Part shown: positions 1-13,200 of the stretch, in pieces
How positions within the stretch are numbered: position 1 is the stretch's first letter
Layout of the letters: each line of letters starts with the position of its first letter
Source of the DNA: Oreocharis arfaki
Lineage: Eukaryota > Chordata > Aves > Passeriformes > Paramythiidae
DNA: 64,000 nucleotides
NCBI GenBank assembly: GCA_013398015.1
Contig: VZRR01027745.1
Span: forward strand, 387,130-451,129
Direction: 5' to 3'
Notes under the pieces: generated by a model
Database searches by the model: none
Seen by the model: only the letters and a program-made list of their open reading frames with translations
What the model was told of the DNA's origin: nothing
Position numbers and translations under genes: made by a program

Positions 1-3000
1 GGTAATGGGCACAGTGTAGGCTACACCTCAGCGAGGGTGAGACAAAAGGATCAGAAACTGTGAGGATGGATGCCAAATGGAAATATATCCCTTCTGCTTC
101 AGTTGCTGCACTGAGAGTCTGAGCAGACAGCGCTGGCAGGTCTGAGGAGTGGTACAAGCAAATCACCTGGGGCTGGGGAAAAAAAATCCAACTGCTGTGT
201 TTCAGTCCAGTTTCTCTGAAAGCAAGAACATTAGAAAGCAAATCTGGTACACCTATAACAAAGAAATGGAGGAAACATCCAGCCAAGGAAGATAGTTTCG
301 TGTCTTGAGGTTCTGAAATTACTTACCCTATTTACATCTTGTTTTCTTCTGTGCTTAAATTCACTCCTGGTGAGAGGACATTTTCGGTGTGTTTGTGTAC
401 GAGCACGTAGGCTTTCTCTGAGGTCTGGGTCACCAGCATCTGCTTGGAAAGGAATACAGCAGGAGACATTATCCAGCAAGTTTTTAAATGCATTGATAAG
501 GTTTTGCCATTTTAAGTGAAGGAAACAGCTAGAGGGCTCTTTTCTGAGCAAATAAAGAAGAGGAAATAATTGAGGTTGTCCAGACAGGGTTACCTTGGTG
601 AGAGCGATCTAAGATATGTTATTGTATACAGTTTCTATGACAGGAATGAAAAACAACAACATAATAGCAGCATTTTTTTCTTTTTAAAAGCACATCCAAG
701 TGCATACTTACTTCATTGTGAAGGAAAGATTGAAAGAGTAGCAAGACAACAACCCCAAGTAGGAGGATGAAGTCCATAGGAAGTAGAAGCTGTATCAGGT
801 TACTAAGGTCAAGACAGAACTGTAGCACAGACCCTTAAGAATACTGTGAGAAAGACCAAGGCACAAAATGAAATTCAGCTAACAAGAAATCTGAAGTAAT
901 AAGAAATGTTTTTATAAGGGTATTTTTCAACAATTCATTGTGAAAATGGAAAGGCTTATTAATTAGCATCATCTTGGTTCTTGTACTATTCAGTACCCTA
1001 TTAGCAAGTTAAATAATAGAAAGATTTTTCAATCTTCCAAATCCATGATCCAGTGTAGTGATTTTTGAGTGGACACATTCTTATACAGTTACATGAAATT
1101 TTGGAGTGTTTGCAGTTCACGTCAACTTCAAGGTTTTCAAAGCTGTTGATTTTGCTTTTCAGAAAGGACTGTTTGCCGCATTGAGATCTGCACTGAAGAG
1201 AAAAAAAGAAACAAAAGATACTGAAAGGAAAAGTGCAAATGAGACCGTCTCCTCTTGATTTTCTTCTCTAATGATACTTAAAGAAAATACTTATTTTCTT
1301 TGGGATGCCCTGACTCCAAAGAGTAGACATCCATGTACCTGCTGAGTTGCTATCAGATAGTTTTAAAAGCACTGCTGTGCTTGGGCCTGGGCTCTATATG
1401 CTCTTTCAGCCTTTCTAGCAAGCCCTTATAGACTGTGGTAGCTTTAACCAGCATTTGACAACTTGTTTCTCAAAATCTCAGGAGGATCAGGGCTCCAGAT
1501 GAGCAGAGGGAGAGGGCAGATGCAGGAGCCTTTTGGACTGGTGCGTCTCGAGGAAGTCGCGTGGTAGAAATTGGTGTTTTCTGGTGATCAACACAGGTTC
1601 AATTCCAGGTGACTAGCAATGACTGGAAATGTTATCTTGTTGCTTAATAGTCAGAAGAGGATGCCTAAAGCTGTGCCTGTATGACAGCCATGCCATGATT
1701 GTCCTCCGCTCTGAAATGCTGAGCTAAAGAGTAGTGGGAGACAGACAAATGAGCAACGCATCTCTTGGCAGAACTGCTAACTTGGAATGTTGGGAGTGGG
1801 ATAAGAAGGAATGGTGTGGTGACATGTTATAAACAAATCAGGCAACGAGACTTGTGTCAGCCTTGAAAAAGCAGGCCATAGTGGGACTGGAGAGTTTTTT
1901 TTGGATGTCTGCTAGCAAGCCTGAATTCTATCCAACAGGCAGCTGGAACTGCCCTAGAATCCAGAAGATCAAATTGCCCTAAACAAATCAGAAGTTCTTA
2001 CTTTGTTTCTAGAAAGGTATGGATATATTTTAGATGTATCCATTTATATCTTATACATAAAGGTGAATGTGAGCTGTGATTGATATATTTACCTGTGAGT
2101 AACTGTTTATAAATGAAGTGCTGATGTCCAGATGCTTCTCACTCTTGCCATAAATTGATACATCACTGTTGGGTTAGATTCCTCTGAATTCGTTAATGTT
2201 TCACTCCTCAGTATACAATAAGGTAAATGCACCTAATTTCAACGGTGTCAGCCCTTGTCAGAGCGGATGACTCTGTCTCAGTTTAACAAGGAGCAAATCT
2301 TTCCAAAATGTGCCTTTCAAAGATGGTCCTTCAGAAGAGCATTGTAAAAAACGCTGACAAGATGGTTATAATAATTTTGCTAATGAATTCCTGAGTAAGG
2401 AACTGAGATAAATCAGTTCAGGCTTTGTATAAGAGGAATAGCTTTGAAGTTATTAAAAAACTTTACCTTTTGGAAAGTCAGTTAATCAAGGCAGTGAAAG
2501 TACAGAAATGAAAAAAAATTAGCTATCTACCTTTTGATGCTGAGAGGCAAATCTTAGGACTTGGCATTTAATCTTAGGACTTGAAGCATTTTCAGTCTCT
2601 CAGAGGACTTTGAATGCGTGCCAGCACTCCTGTTGCATCCTGAGGTAAGGAAATTACTTCGCTAAGTCGTAAACTAGTTTCAAACATTCAGAGCCCTTTT
2701 CCGTAGTCTGTTGCGAGCAATTTTGTGCTGACAGCAACATATTTTTTTAGGGTTTTGGGGTTTTTTTGGGTTTTTGTGGGTTTTTTTTTTTTTTGTTATG
2801 CCGGTTTCCAGTTAAGCTAGTTCTTCCTTAGGAAGGTGGCTTGACATCCATAAGAAATCTCTAGAGTAAATCAAAGACCCATTTTCAGCCAAACAGGCTC
2901 AAATGACTTGGAAGCAGCTATGCTACTGCATTCAAGTTACATGACCCAGCCCATATAGAAGGCACTTCAAACCTAAAAAGCAGTGGGCATTCATTCAGGG

Positions 3001-5271
3001 CATCATGGCAAGGTTTGCAAGATGAGCTGTGGCACTATTCCAGTTTAGTTATGCTGCTTTGCATTCTTGTGTAAGGACACTTTGCACTGCCTTTGGAGAG
3101 ATGCTGCACGGTTTTCAGCTGCACGGTGTCATCATGCCCAGTGTCAGAGGAGACTTATGTCAATAATTTATTCATTATACAGAATTTTTTTCTAGTGTAA
3201 ACATATTTCGTTAAAGACTGTTTCCATCTGTTCAGCTTTTCTGTGTCTCACAGGTCCAGGAGACTTTTAGAAAGTGTAGTCAGGGGCTAAACTTCTGAAT
3301 TGCATCCTGAATTCCTTACGACAGCATTATCAGTAGAACAGCTATAAACTAGCAGGACAGCTGAAACATTCAGTCTTCTGAAACATTCAAGTTTCAAAGA
3401 TGCATACTAATCATGTCTATTCTATTATTTTCCTGTGAGTCACCAGGTTTCCTTCAGCTGAGAAGTATCTGTGTCAAAGAGCAAAATCTAAAAGTGCCAT
3501 TTGTTTCTTCTGCTTATCCTTTTGACCTCGTTCTACCAACTGCATAGCTATGAGTACTTTACATTTGCAAAGATAAAAGTGGACACCTTGCAAGAATTTC
3601 CTGGTTATGGTACTCCAGTGTCATAGCAGGAGAACTTAATATATCTAGAGCTCTCCTTGCTTGATTTCTTCTGCACACATCTACTCTTCACAGGAAACAT
3701 ATCAAAGTCCTTTTTTACACCCACAATGTACACTTACATTTAGCACATGCAGGCCTAAATGTTTTGAAGATAAATATTCTGAAAAGCTCTGACTTTGGGG
3801 CTTTTTAGAGCTATCCTGTTCCTGTGAAGCATAAAGGAACTACATAAATAAGAGGGAAGTTCAAGAAAGACAAGATTCTCTCCCTTATGCACACATTACA
3901 CAAGCATAGAAGGCAGAGATGCATCCTCTGTTATTGGAGGCAAGTATATCTGTGTAGAGATCCAGGTGTATTTGTAAAGCAGCAAAGCAAAGCGGGCCAG
4001 GGAGGCGCCTGCTGCACGGTCCAGTGGCTGCACTGTATTCCGACTGGTATTCAGGAGATGGCTGTGTACAACAGCAGCAGGGAAGGAAGTATTCTCAGTT
4101 CCCCAGAAAAACCTGCTATTTCTCAAAATATTTTCCTCTTTCACGCAGTGAGAACTCTGTCCCTGAGGCAGTGGCTGTGGGTGCCAGGAGGCTGCAGGAT
4201 ACTTGGAACAAACTTAGTGAGAGTCCGGCATGAGCTCCTGAGAATCAGTTTCTGTGCCATGCAGAAGGGTGTAACTGCATATCAGTTCTTCCTCTTGACA
4301 TCGCTGTCCACTATTCTGCTTGTAATTAATCTTGCAGTCTGGATGATATATAGACTATGCTGTTTCCCTACCTGCTTTGGGGTTGGTGTATTCAACCCCC
4401 CGGAGTTAACATTTTGTGGTTGAAAACTCGTGATTAATTATTGAGGGCTCCATTGTGTCTACAGAGGATAGTTTCGTATCACACCTACAGGGGGATCAAG
4501 GTCTTGCTGGGTTTCTTTAAAAAAACTGACACTTTTTGTAATTCCAGTTGTTTCTGAAAATCGGCAGAACTGTCTGTAGTTGTGTTACAGGTTTGCTTTT
4601 AGCTGCTGTGGGTGAGCAGAAGTTTGTACCTCTTCTGCTTGAGGAAATACATTGATAATGTTTTAGAGAACTGATTGTTCTGACCCTCCTTGGGCTAATT
4701 TTGCATAGCGCTGTGTGAACGTAACAGCTTTCTAGAGGAACAAAATACCGCTCTGCCACATTTGGTCACTGAGGTAGAACTCCATACATGCTTTGCAGTC
4801 CCATTTCTGGTTTTTCAGCGCACATATGGCTTTTGGTACAAACCACTGCTTGTAATGAGCTCCCCAGAGATTTCTTGCACCATGCGTACCCTTGAGCTCT
4901 TCAGTCATGCCCCATGGACTTCATGTTTTTCTGTTGCTGATCTTTCTCATAATCTATGAGTGCCTCACAGTTGGGAGGGGAGTTGGGAACTGTCTGGACA
5001 GCCCAGCAAAGTGCTAGGGAAAGGTTGATGAGCTTCAGTCCTTGCTGTGCAAACTTGGTATTTTGTGTCAGAACCTTGTGTCCTTTTAATGTATCCGGAG
5101 ATCTGCTTTCCTTTTGCCTGCAGTATGTGTACCGCTACCTGGTTGCAAAAGCATGATGTTTCTGTCTTCACTTTCCTCCTAGCAGAATATTTTATATTAT
5201 ATCAACAGCAAAATGTGAAGGCAGGAGATGATGCCACTAAAATAAATATTCTCCTTTATTTTTCTCTCTAG
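1..5271 (+). other. BANK1: BANK1 intron (window starts inside it)
   Basis: This stretch lies upstream of the first recognised BANK1 exon, whose acceptor is at 5270-5271. I searched it for the ankyrin-repeat and DBB coding segments of BANK1 and found none, so the preceding exon is probably outside the window. The open frame of 178 codons at 3887-4423 has no recognisable motif and no splice context and is treated as chance. The only distinctive local sequence is the G/T tract near 2750. Confidence 0.7.
2741..2796 (+). repeat. G/T-rich low-complexity tract with G-quadruplex pattern
   Basis: Four G-runs (2750-2752, 2757-2760, 2768-2770, 2778-2780) are separated by T-rich loops of 4, 7 and 7 bases and followed by a long T-run. 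This satisfies the usual G3+N1-7 quadruplex rule on the + strand, which is the sense strand of BANK1. It may simply be a simple-repeat expansion. Confidence 0.75.
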
Positions 5272-5368
5272 AATTATGCATCAAGTGATTTCACTAATTG
5301 GAAGGAGGAAGCGGAAGACAGCAGCACTTACGAGCTTATGTTAGGCTCAGAAACTCCACCAGCTGTGG
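5272..5368 (+). CDS. BANK1: BANK1 internal coding exon (start of the C-terminal tail)
   Basis: This exon has 97 bases, phase 0 at its start and one base carried over at its end. The acceptor is a pyrimidine tract ending CTCTCTAG and the donor is G|GTAAGTC. It reads 32 codons, starting NYASSDFTNWKEEAEDSS and ending ETPPAV after the junction codon. It is acidic and serine-rich. In human BANK1 the segment after the ankyrin region has a similar acidic serine/tyrosine-rich character, but alignment here is weak. The assignment rests mainly on position and on exact phase agreement with the next exon, where G joins TA to make a valine codon. The upstream exon is not in the window. Confidence 0.7.
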
Positions 5369-6866
5369 GTAAGTCATGTTGTTAGACAGCTTTGTTAGTA
5401 CTGGTATGTGCTGTATTAAATGAATGAGTTTATGGGCAGAGAGGGCAAGTTATTCTAACACTTTCAATTTCTAGGAGTTACTGCAGCTTCCAGGGAGGGC
5501 AGATGTCCTAAAAGGAGAAGGCAGTTGAGGGATTCAGTTGAGATGATAAAGTTACTGCTCAGTAAGAGGGACCTCAGTGCAACCACCCCTCCTTTTAAAC
5601 TCTGGAAATTTGTGATCTCCACTGTGATCCTAGAAAACTGCTGAATTCTCCAAGCTCTCAGAGAAGAGCCGTCATGAAAGGGGAGGCACTGCCTACAGGT
5701 GCAGTCAAGTCCTGTGTGGAGGTAGAGATAGCTGACATTTTGCAGCTTGATGTTCCTACTTCCAGGCATAGATTGATGGCAAGCCTGTTGATGATCTGTG
5801 TGGTTGTATGCATTCCCCTTGAAAACTGCAAAGTTGCTTGTTTGCATTTACCGATGGCATATATTTTGCATATATCTTAGAGTATCATGGATCTGTGAGA
5901 CTAAATTTTATCCTCTTTTTATCTTGTTGACAGTTTTATTTTTTTGACTGTCTCATACATATGAAAAGGACCTCTCTTACTTGCTAAGTTCAAACTGGTT
6001 GCTTTGGCACATATAGGTAGATGATAGACACTGTGAAAAAACAGGTTTGCTCCGATAAAATTTTTGCTGTCTCTGTCACATTGTGTATGGGAACACCTCA
6101 GGGTGGACACATGGAGGAAGGGCACGAATTGTAGCGGCTGGCCACATTAGCCAGATAAATGGCCTAACCTCCCATTTGAATCAGTGGTGAAAGGCAGGCA
6201 TCACCAAAGGATAACTCAGAATGGAAACCTACCTCAAGGGCTCAGTAAAGTCTGCTGACAGATTGCGTGGCTTACTCTAGTACGTTACCGAGGTTGACTA
6301 CTAAAATTTGTGATTAAAGTGATTTAAAAAGTGGTTAAAATGTACACTTTCACATCCCTCCTCTTTGTTCCTGGTCTATGGGCCACTAGAGACAGAAGAG
6401 CTCTGTTTCCACAAGTCTACAGTCATGTCTCCCATGGACGATGTTTATTTCATTTCAGACAGATTCAAATAAGCACCCAAATCCCACTGCACAAAAAGAA
6501 GTGACACAGACGTGTGAGCTACGGCTTTATTTTGCAGTCTTGCACTGTGCTGCATTGAAAGTCAAGTAATAGAAATTCTGGAAGCAAGGAAAATGTGTGT
6601 GATTTTGTTCTGACAGCAGCTCTAGAAAAGTTTAATGTTGCACGCACAAAGATGGTGTGTATCAGAGTAGCAAGGTACAATGAAAACTTCCACTGTTGAT
6701 TTAGTAAATATTTAAAAAGCTGTTCACTGATGGTATGGATTTGACAGCTTTCCTGCTGTATCAGTTCATAAAAATTTTATTAGCCATTGTGTTGCTTCTG
6801 TAGGAATCCTTGAACCAAGAAATGCTTCCAGATGGCAGTTTTTAAATGAAATAATGCTTTTTTTAG
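5369..6866 (+). other. BANK1: BANK1 intron, 1.5 kb
   Basis: This is the intron between the NYASSD exon and the proline-rich exon, with GT and AG ends as expected. Short open frames on both strands have no recognisable domain or splice signals. I see no repeat element in it. Confidence 0.75.
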
Positions 6867-7172
6867 TATTAAAAGCCGAGCAGAACTTAGGAGATCAATA
6901 TGCAGTTGGATCAAGATGCCAACAAGAAGTCGAGGTGGATGAAGTAAAGAAGGATGACCTAAAAGACAGCAGAGAGAAGACAGAAGATGAAGATGAAGAG
7001 GAGGAGGATTCATACATCTTTCACAACAGTCCTGGCAGTTTGTATGCCAACGTAGGGGCTGAGCTGAAAGAGAGCAGAAGAGATTGCTTTTTCTGCAAGA
7101 GGCCACCCCCTCCTCCCCCTCGAAATCTGCCTGGCATCCAAAGACAGGACAGTCTGCACAATTTATCACAAG
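6867..7172 (+). CDS. BANK1: BANK1 internal coding exon with acidic, tyrosine and proline-rich motifs
   Basis: This 306-base exon enters with two bases of a split codon and leaves with one. The acceptor is a T-run ending TTTTAG and the donor is CAAG|GTACGA. It encodes about 102 residues. In order these are LKAEQNLGDQYAVG, a lysine/glutamate-rich stretch, an acidic run (EDEDEEEEDSYIF), a possible phosphotyrosine site (SLYANV), and a proline run KRPPPPPPRN followed by RQDSLHNL. Human BANK1 has the same order: EDQYDDLYVF, then RPPLPPPRP, then an LERPHF segment. In the family these tyrosines and the proline stretch recruit SH2/SH3 partners during B-cell receptor signalling. The acidic run is longer than I recall in human. 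The fit is good in order but divergent in sequence. Confidence 0.85.
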
Positions 7173-9970
7173 GTACGATCTTGGGAGGAAAATAACCCCA
7201 GATACAAGCAGGTGCGAGGGCAGACATAGTGCTGCTGTAGAGATTGTGTATGCTCACTTCTTACAGCAGTATCTGGGCAGGATGGCCCTCATGCTACAAA
7301 GCAAGCATGTGCATATGAGGCCCTAATTCTGCAAAGCAAGTGTGTGCATGTGACCCTTGCTGCATCAAAATACTCATGACTGGGTTTGTCAGGTAAATAC
7401 TGTGGGTAGGGGCTGCTGGGTTCAGCTTTTTCTCATTCCACCTATCTCAAAGATCTGTCAAATAGTGCGTGGTGCACTGGATTTACAAGAGAAGCTTGAA
7501 ACAAAAGATGAAGCCTGTATTTTTGTCATGCTGACTTCATTATTTACCATTTTAAAACATCAAATGCTATTGTGATTTAATACAGCTTGAAATTTCACAG
7601 GTGGAATTAATAGAAAGTGACCATGCAGAGAGAAGTAACAGTGTCTTACTATATTTTAGCCAATATTGTAATTACTTAGAAGTAAGAAGTTATACTGCAG
7701 ATTGAAAAGAAAGGTGGAAGTTCTGACAAATGCTTTGCCTTTTTTCCCTTTTTTAAATGCATCTGCCTCAGAGTAAAAATCCAAAATTTTGTGTTGTGGT
7801 TTGATTAAAGTGATGAGAAAGTCAAAATACTATTTGCATCTGTTTCAGGAGGGATGATCATCAATTTTCTCTCTTTGGGAAAAACAAGTATGCAAAATAA
7901 TTCAAGCTTACATACCAGTCTTAAACACTTGTGTAGGGGAAAAAAAAAATCCTTATTTGTCATAGACACTACTGAGAAGTGTGCACACAAATGGCTTCTC
8001 AGTTTCTCCGCAGCTTATTACTGTTAACTCTGTTTTCAGACGTGGTGTAACCTATTAGAGTCTTAAATTACCATCACCGAGTACTCTGATTTCATATAAC
8101 TAGACAGAAATAGCTGCTGTGGGTAGGGTTTTGTCCTGTGTTCTGCTGTGCAAGAAAAAGCTGGCTATAGGTAGAAAATCATAGGTAAATTCTAAGAGAA
8201 AGAGGGGCAGAATAAAAGTAACGTTAAAGGTGTGTTTTGTTTCCCACAAAACACTCAACTGCATCTACATGTGTGTATAAATGAGGGGTCAGTTTTGGCA
8301 CACAGGATTTGTTAGTGTCAGTTTGGTACAAATGCCTGTCTTGGAATAGCTCTTGCGTGGCTGTATCACCATAGTAATGTGACCCTCCCTGCCACATGTT
8401 GCCTGTCTGCATGGCAGAGAAAGTACCAGGTACCAGCAGAGAAAGTTTCCTGGTGTCCTGTGCCAACTCCTATGCTGGTAAAGCAGAGTTCACCTAAAAA
8501 TGCTCCTGTGGGAATAGTTCATATAAAATGTGCTCTGAATTATTCTGTGTTTAGCTGTGTTTTCATCGCTGGGGAATGGGGTATCTCAATTCCTCTAGTT
8601 GAGGATGATGCTTCCTTTCAAAGAGGAGCTCTAATGAGTTACTGCTACATATTTGCAGTCTGCTTCTTGCTTTAGGAGTTGCCTTGGAGCACCTCGAAGG
8701 CAAGTCCCCTTCTTCTTCAAGTCTGTGTTTTGGTAGTGGCCTGAGAGTGCCCCCTGTGGGAGTTAAAAGAAAGAATGTCCTACAGAAAAAGTAACAGAAC
8801 TTGTATAGTAATATGGAAACAAAATATTATTCATCTTAAACATGGCAGGTGTATTAACACCACTTGTGGTTTTAAAACATTATATATCTTATCCAGAATG
8901 TGTGCTGATAGTACATACTATCATTAATACATCCCATTAACAAATACATCCCACTTACAACGGTTGTTTAGCTCCTCTGAACCCATAAACAGGCAATTAT
9001 TTAAATAGCAGCCAAAGGATTGAAAACACCAGTGAGTGACCACAGCCGAGTTTAACAGACACACATACATACAGGCAGTAAATTACAACACAAAGGAAAC
9101 ATGAGTCAGTGCAAGAATTCCAGGCAGGTCTACTGTTCTTGCAGGAAAGATGGGTAATCATGCCAAGGAAGTTATAAACATTTATGGGAACATCAGCCTC
9201 AGTGACAGCTTCTAACTCTTAGCAGTTTGTGGCTGTTTTAAGGCAAATCAAAACAAACCCAGGTATTGGGAAAACTGTCAATGCCTTTTAATGCTGTAAA
9301 AGGCAAAAACTAAAGAAAAGCGAGTCCTGAGTAGTTGTACTATGAAATATAGGGAATACAGAGAGACATGGAAGTTATTGGAGTGGGGGGGTTGGGTGGT
9401 CTTAGCATAGATTATAAGAGGTCATAAATTGTACCTACATTGCAAGGGGCTTTTTAGGTTTTTTTTCACCTTGGCCTACAGTAGATCTGTAAATCCCTCA
9501 AAACCCAGTGGGATATTGAAGAGGTAGGAAACACAAAATCCAACATTTCCTAAATTAAGTTTCAATTCTTAAGTCATTATTGCAACAGGTAACAAGCAGC
9601 TTGACTTCCCAGAATGCCAGGGGCCGCAGGTGCCACTTACTTGGTTTAGCCATGTTGGTGTAACTCTCGTGAGAGCAATTGGGGCACTCAGTACTTCTGC
9701 AAATAAATCCGTTTATTTTGTGGCTAATAGCTAAGCATCTACATTTGATAATCTGATGTGAAATCATGAGGAGGCCCTGAAGTTGGAATTATTCCTTTGG
9801 GACATCCTCTCTACTGAGTTAGATGATCACAAGCCTCTGAAAATGAGAGTGCTTTAGTTTAGAAGTGAAATTAGGTCTCTGAGCTACTTCAGGAAACTCT
9901 AAAGCTTTACGATAAGTCCTAATCTCCTTTCTTTATTCTGTATATGCAACACAATTCCTTCCTTTTTCAG
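7173..9970 (+). other. BANK1: BANK1 intron, 2.8 kb
   Basis: This intron lies between the two proline-motif exons. It contains an imperfect local duplication near 7294-7350, where GCAAAGCAAG followed by TGTGCAT recurs about 38 bases apart. I see no further coding exon. The open frames here are short and lack splice context. Confidence 0.75.
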
Positions 9971-10258
9971 AGAGGAATTTTGTGATGGACAGGAATAAAA
10001 GAGAGCACAGTGATGGACTTGTAACAGCATGCTGCAGAGAAGACCCAGGTATCTGCGAGGAGGACAGCGAGGAGGAGGACCCCTACACTTGTGTGGCACA
10101 AGATGAACGTGTGTACGATTTCATACTGGGGCAGGAGGAGCAGGAGGAGAAGAAAAGGGAACACTGCAGGTCCTTCATCATGAACAGGCCGCCAGCCCCT
10201 GCCCCCCGGCCCGTGTGCTCACCCATCAGAGAGGAGAACACTCCCTACATAGTGCAAG
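9971..10258 (+). CDS. BANK1: BANK1 internal coding exon with twin tyrosine motifs and PxxP motif
   Basis: This 288-base exon has phase 1 at both ends. The acceptor is CCTTTTTCAG and the donor CAAG|GTTGGT. It encodes about 96 residues and is the strongest anchor for the gene name. After a variable start (ERNFVMDRNK) and an acidic run, it reads EEEDPYTCVAQDERVYDFIL, matching human EEEDPYTFAEIDDSEYDMIL. It then reads RSFIMNRPPAPAPRP, matching human RSFIINRPPAPTPRP, and ends EENTPYIVQ against human EETTPYIAQ. The two tyrosines and the PxxPxxR-type stretch are probable phosphorylation and SH3-ligand sites (family knowledge). BANK1 is a cytoplasmic adaptor in B cells that is phosphorylated after receptor engagement, binds Lyn, PLC-gamma2 and IP3 receptors, and supports calcium release. 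Confidence 0.96.
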
Positions 10259-13200
10259 GTTGGTGCTGCTGCCTCAAAATATTTTCTGGGAGAATGTAGA
10301 CGTCTCTTCTCTTTGAGGAGTGACATTTTCTAAAAGACTGAGATCCCTGTTCAGCTGCCTTCAAACCAACACGTTGTTTGTTTCAGTCAACCTATTCTCA
10401 CCCTTCAAATGAGCTGAGAACATCTCTGAATAATTTTCAGTTTGCATCGCAGATAGTTATCACAGTTTTTATTTAGCTTTTAAAAAATTATGACAATATG
10501 ATGGAAAATGAAGAATCACTGGGCTAGGTGTGAGTGTATCTGCTACAGCAGTGCAATATAGAATGTGCTATTTGAATTGCCTTTCTTTTCAGTTTCTTTA
10601 TCAAAATGGTTTTACTTAAGGCTGAAATCTCTCTCTTGGAATTTTTTTTTTTTCTGATGAGAAGAATTCTCTTTTCTGGGAGAAATGCCTATGTGAGGAT
10701 TCCTCTTTCAAGTATCTTTCCTCCAATTCAAGATGCTAGAAATAGGCATTTCTAGGTAGGATCATTATATTTCTAGAAGGAAAGATTATGTCCTTTTACC
10801 TCTTCTATGAGAACTGGGAAACTTTTTTGAGCTATTTCATGGAAATACAAGACCAGAAGGGATTTCAGGTATCTTTGTAGTCCAATTCAGACTGAAACCA
10901 AATCTGAAAGTAACAAAAGGAGTTCAGTGAACATACTGAATCAGAGATCTTTGTAAGTCCCAAAACCCATCCTGCCCGCATGTCCAGCCTCTTTTACAAA
11001 AGCCTGCCATTGTATAAGAATAAATGGTAAAAAAATAGGCTGACAAAGGACACCATTAGATTGCTTACTTCATGCTGTGAGTGTTTTGCACTGAAACAGA
11101 ATTAATACTACCCAAAACATCCTACCAAATAGAGAGGAGCACCTCCTCTTTCATGCCTTTCTCAGTCAATGATTTCTTTTATTCTTCCTAGCTCGCTCTC
11201 TTCCTCCAGGCTGTATAACTGCAGGTTAGGGCCAGAATGCATGGGCTAATGCATTCATCATTTAGTTGCTCTTTCTTCAGCACATTCAGGTATAAGAGGG
11301 GTAAGTATGAATCATTACAGTGTAATGCAAGAATGGATGGATATAGTGGGACTTTTACAGTTACCGAAGTCATGAAATGGCTGCTTTCACTGAGGTTGCT
11401 AGAGCAGTGTCTCAAATCATGGTCCACCATCATCATAGACAGGCCAGTGACTTGGAAACCCTTGGTGGAGATGCTTTATTTGGGAGATTGCTTTTACCGT
11501 CTTTTATTGCACCGAAGTGTTTCTGCTGTGTCTGTTCACTAAGGCAGATACTATCAGAGGAACTGCTTTGATGGGGCTGTGGTTCACCATGTGTGTATAT
11601 TCATATATACACACGCACAAGTTTTTTTTACCTTTGCTTTTATAAGCATGTAGTGGTAGAAGAATTATTTTCCTGTAGTTCTGTGAAATCAGCCTCTGGC
11701 TCACATTCCTTTGCTTACACAAGACATGAGGAAAAATGGAAGCACTTCAAGAAAGCTTCAGCTGATCACTCAGGTCTCTGTTTTCCTACCTGTCCTGCTG
11801 GTTCTAGACCTAGAATATCTCATTTTTGCCCAGGTATCCCTCAGATAGCTAGAAGGGATATGTCTTCAAATGAAAGCTTTTTCATGCTACCCAGATTGGC
11901 AGTTTTTGCCCTCCACATTGTTTACGAAATTCCCTCTACAGTCCAGCAACATCCCAATTTCCAGTTTATTATTTTAGAATTGCTTGTATCTAATAATAAA
12001 AAAATTGTTTCATCTGTATGAACCAGGAAGCTTCATTCCAGTCCATCATTAAAATATGCATGTGTTTGCAGCCCTTGCTTTATAATTTAAGTAGTATAAA
12101 ATACTCTAGTTATGCATATACACATTTTTCATCCAGCAAATAAATAGATGATAGTTTTGGGGTTTGTTTTCATCCATTTTATTAAAAAGAGCATTGCGGA
12201 TATTGCCAAGTCAAATAATCAAAAAGTTAGAATTCAGGTAGCTTTACCCATTCTCCCTGCCAGGAACATTACAGTACAGTAATAAGTAGGTAGCCATATG
12301 CAGCTGTTTATCTCAGATATTTTATTTCATCTAGTGTTTAAAGTGGATGAGCATAAAAAACTTCAGTGTTTTTCATTCCCATTTTGTTTAAAATATAATT
12401 CGTGCTTGCCCTAGACCCTGTGTATTGTTTCAGACCCTCCTGTCATAAACGCTTTGATTCTGCATCCACTGAGGTTTTGGATGCCCAGTATGAAGTAACT
12501 GAGATTCTTGAGATGAACAGCATTATGTAACACTTTACTCTTTCAAAGCAGAAGCCTCATTGATTTCAGTGGCCACTACGAGTTCTCAGAACTTCAAATT
12601 AAACCCTTAGTATGTCTAGTCAGTGCCCTGACATCAGGCATTCACATGCCTGAGTGCTGCCTTAAATGGCTCATCTGACCTTTGACTGGGGCTTCGGTGG
12701 AAAGAGAAGTCCTGTCCTGCAGAGCAACTTTTAGTTACTTAACTGAGCCATCCTTCCATCCTCTGTATTCACTCTCTGTTTGCTAAATACCTTTTAACTC
12801 ATGAAACAAATTATTTCATATTCCTGTAAGAAACTGATTGTCTTCACTGCACAATTCTGGTTGATCTTCAGAACTGTTCCCTTCTGGCAGTCAGTAAGAC
12901 ACAGGTCCTGTGGAAAAATAGAGAGAATGCATGCACGATGCACAGAGGGGGGCTGTGTTAAGGCTACACATTTGCTCACAGCTGGATCCCCATGTACTTT
13001 GGGAGTTCATGGAAAGCTTCATGCCCCAAGCATTGCAGAGGCTGCTATGATAGTGCCATGCAGAGATGCAAGAGGAGGATTTATTTTTGTCCTTAATGTA
13101 CCCATAGATGGGCTAATTAATTGGGAGCAGGGGGAAGGTAAGCATTGTGTAGCAGAAATGCGTTTTGCCTCCTGGACTGCATGCAGGTGATTTTTTAATT

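Noticed and set aside
1162..1258. Possible exon after TTGCTTTTCAG (reads KGLFAALRSALKRKKE)
   Set aside because: The acceptor looks fair, but no donor follows in frame and the peptide does not match the ankyrin end of BANK1.
3887..4423. 178-codon open frame upstream of the first BANK1 exon
   Set aside because: It has no recognisable domain and no splice-site context, and it sits within a BANK1 intron. It is not part of the known protein, so it is treated as a chance frame.
10835..11040. Possible ancient CR1 tail in the large BANK1 intron
   Set aside because: Only short phrases resemble CR1 and no octamer end is visible. It is too degenerate to annotate by eye.
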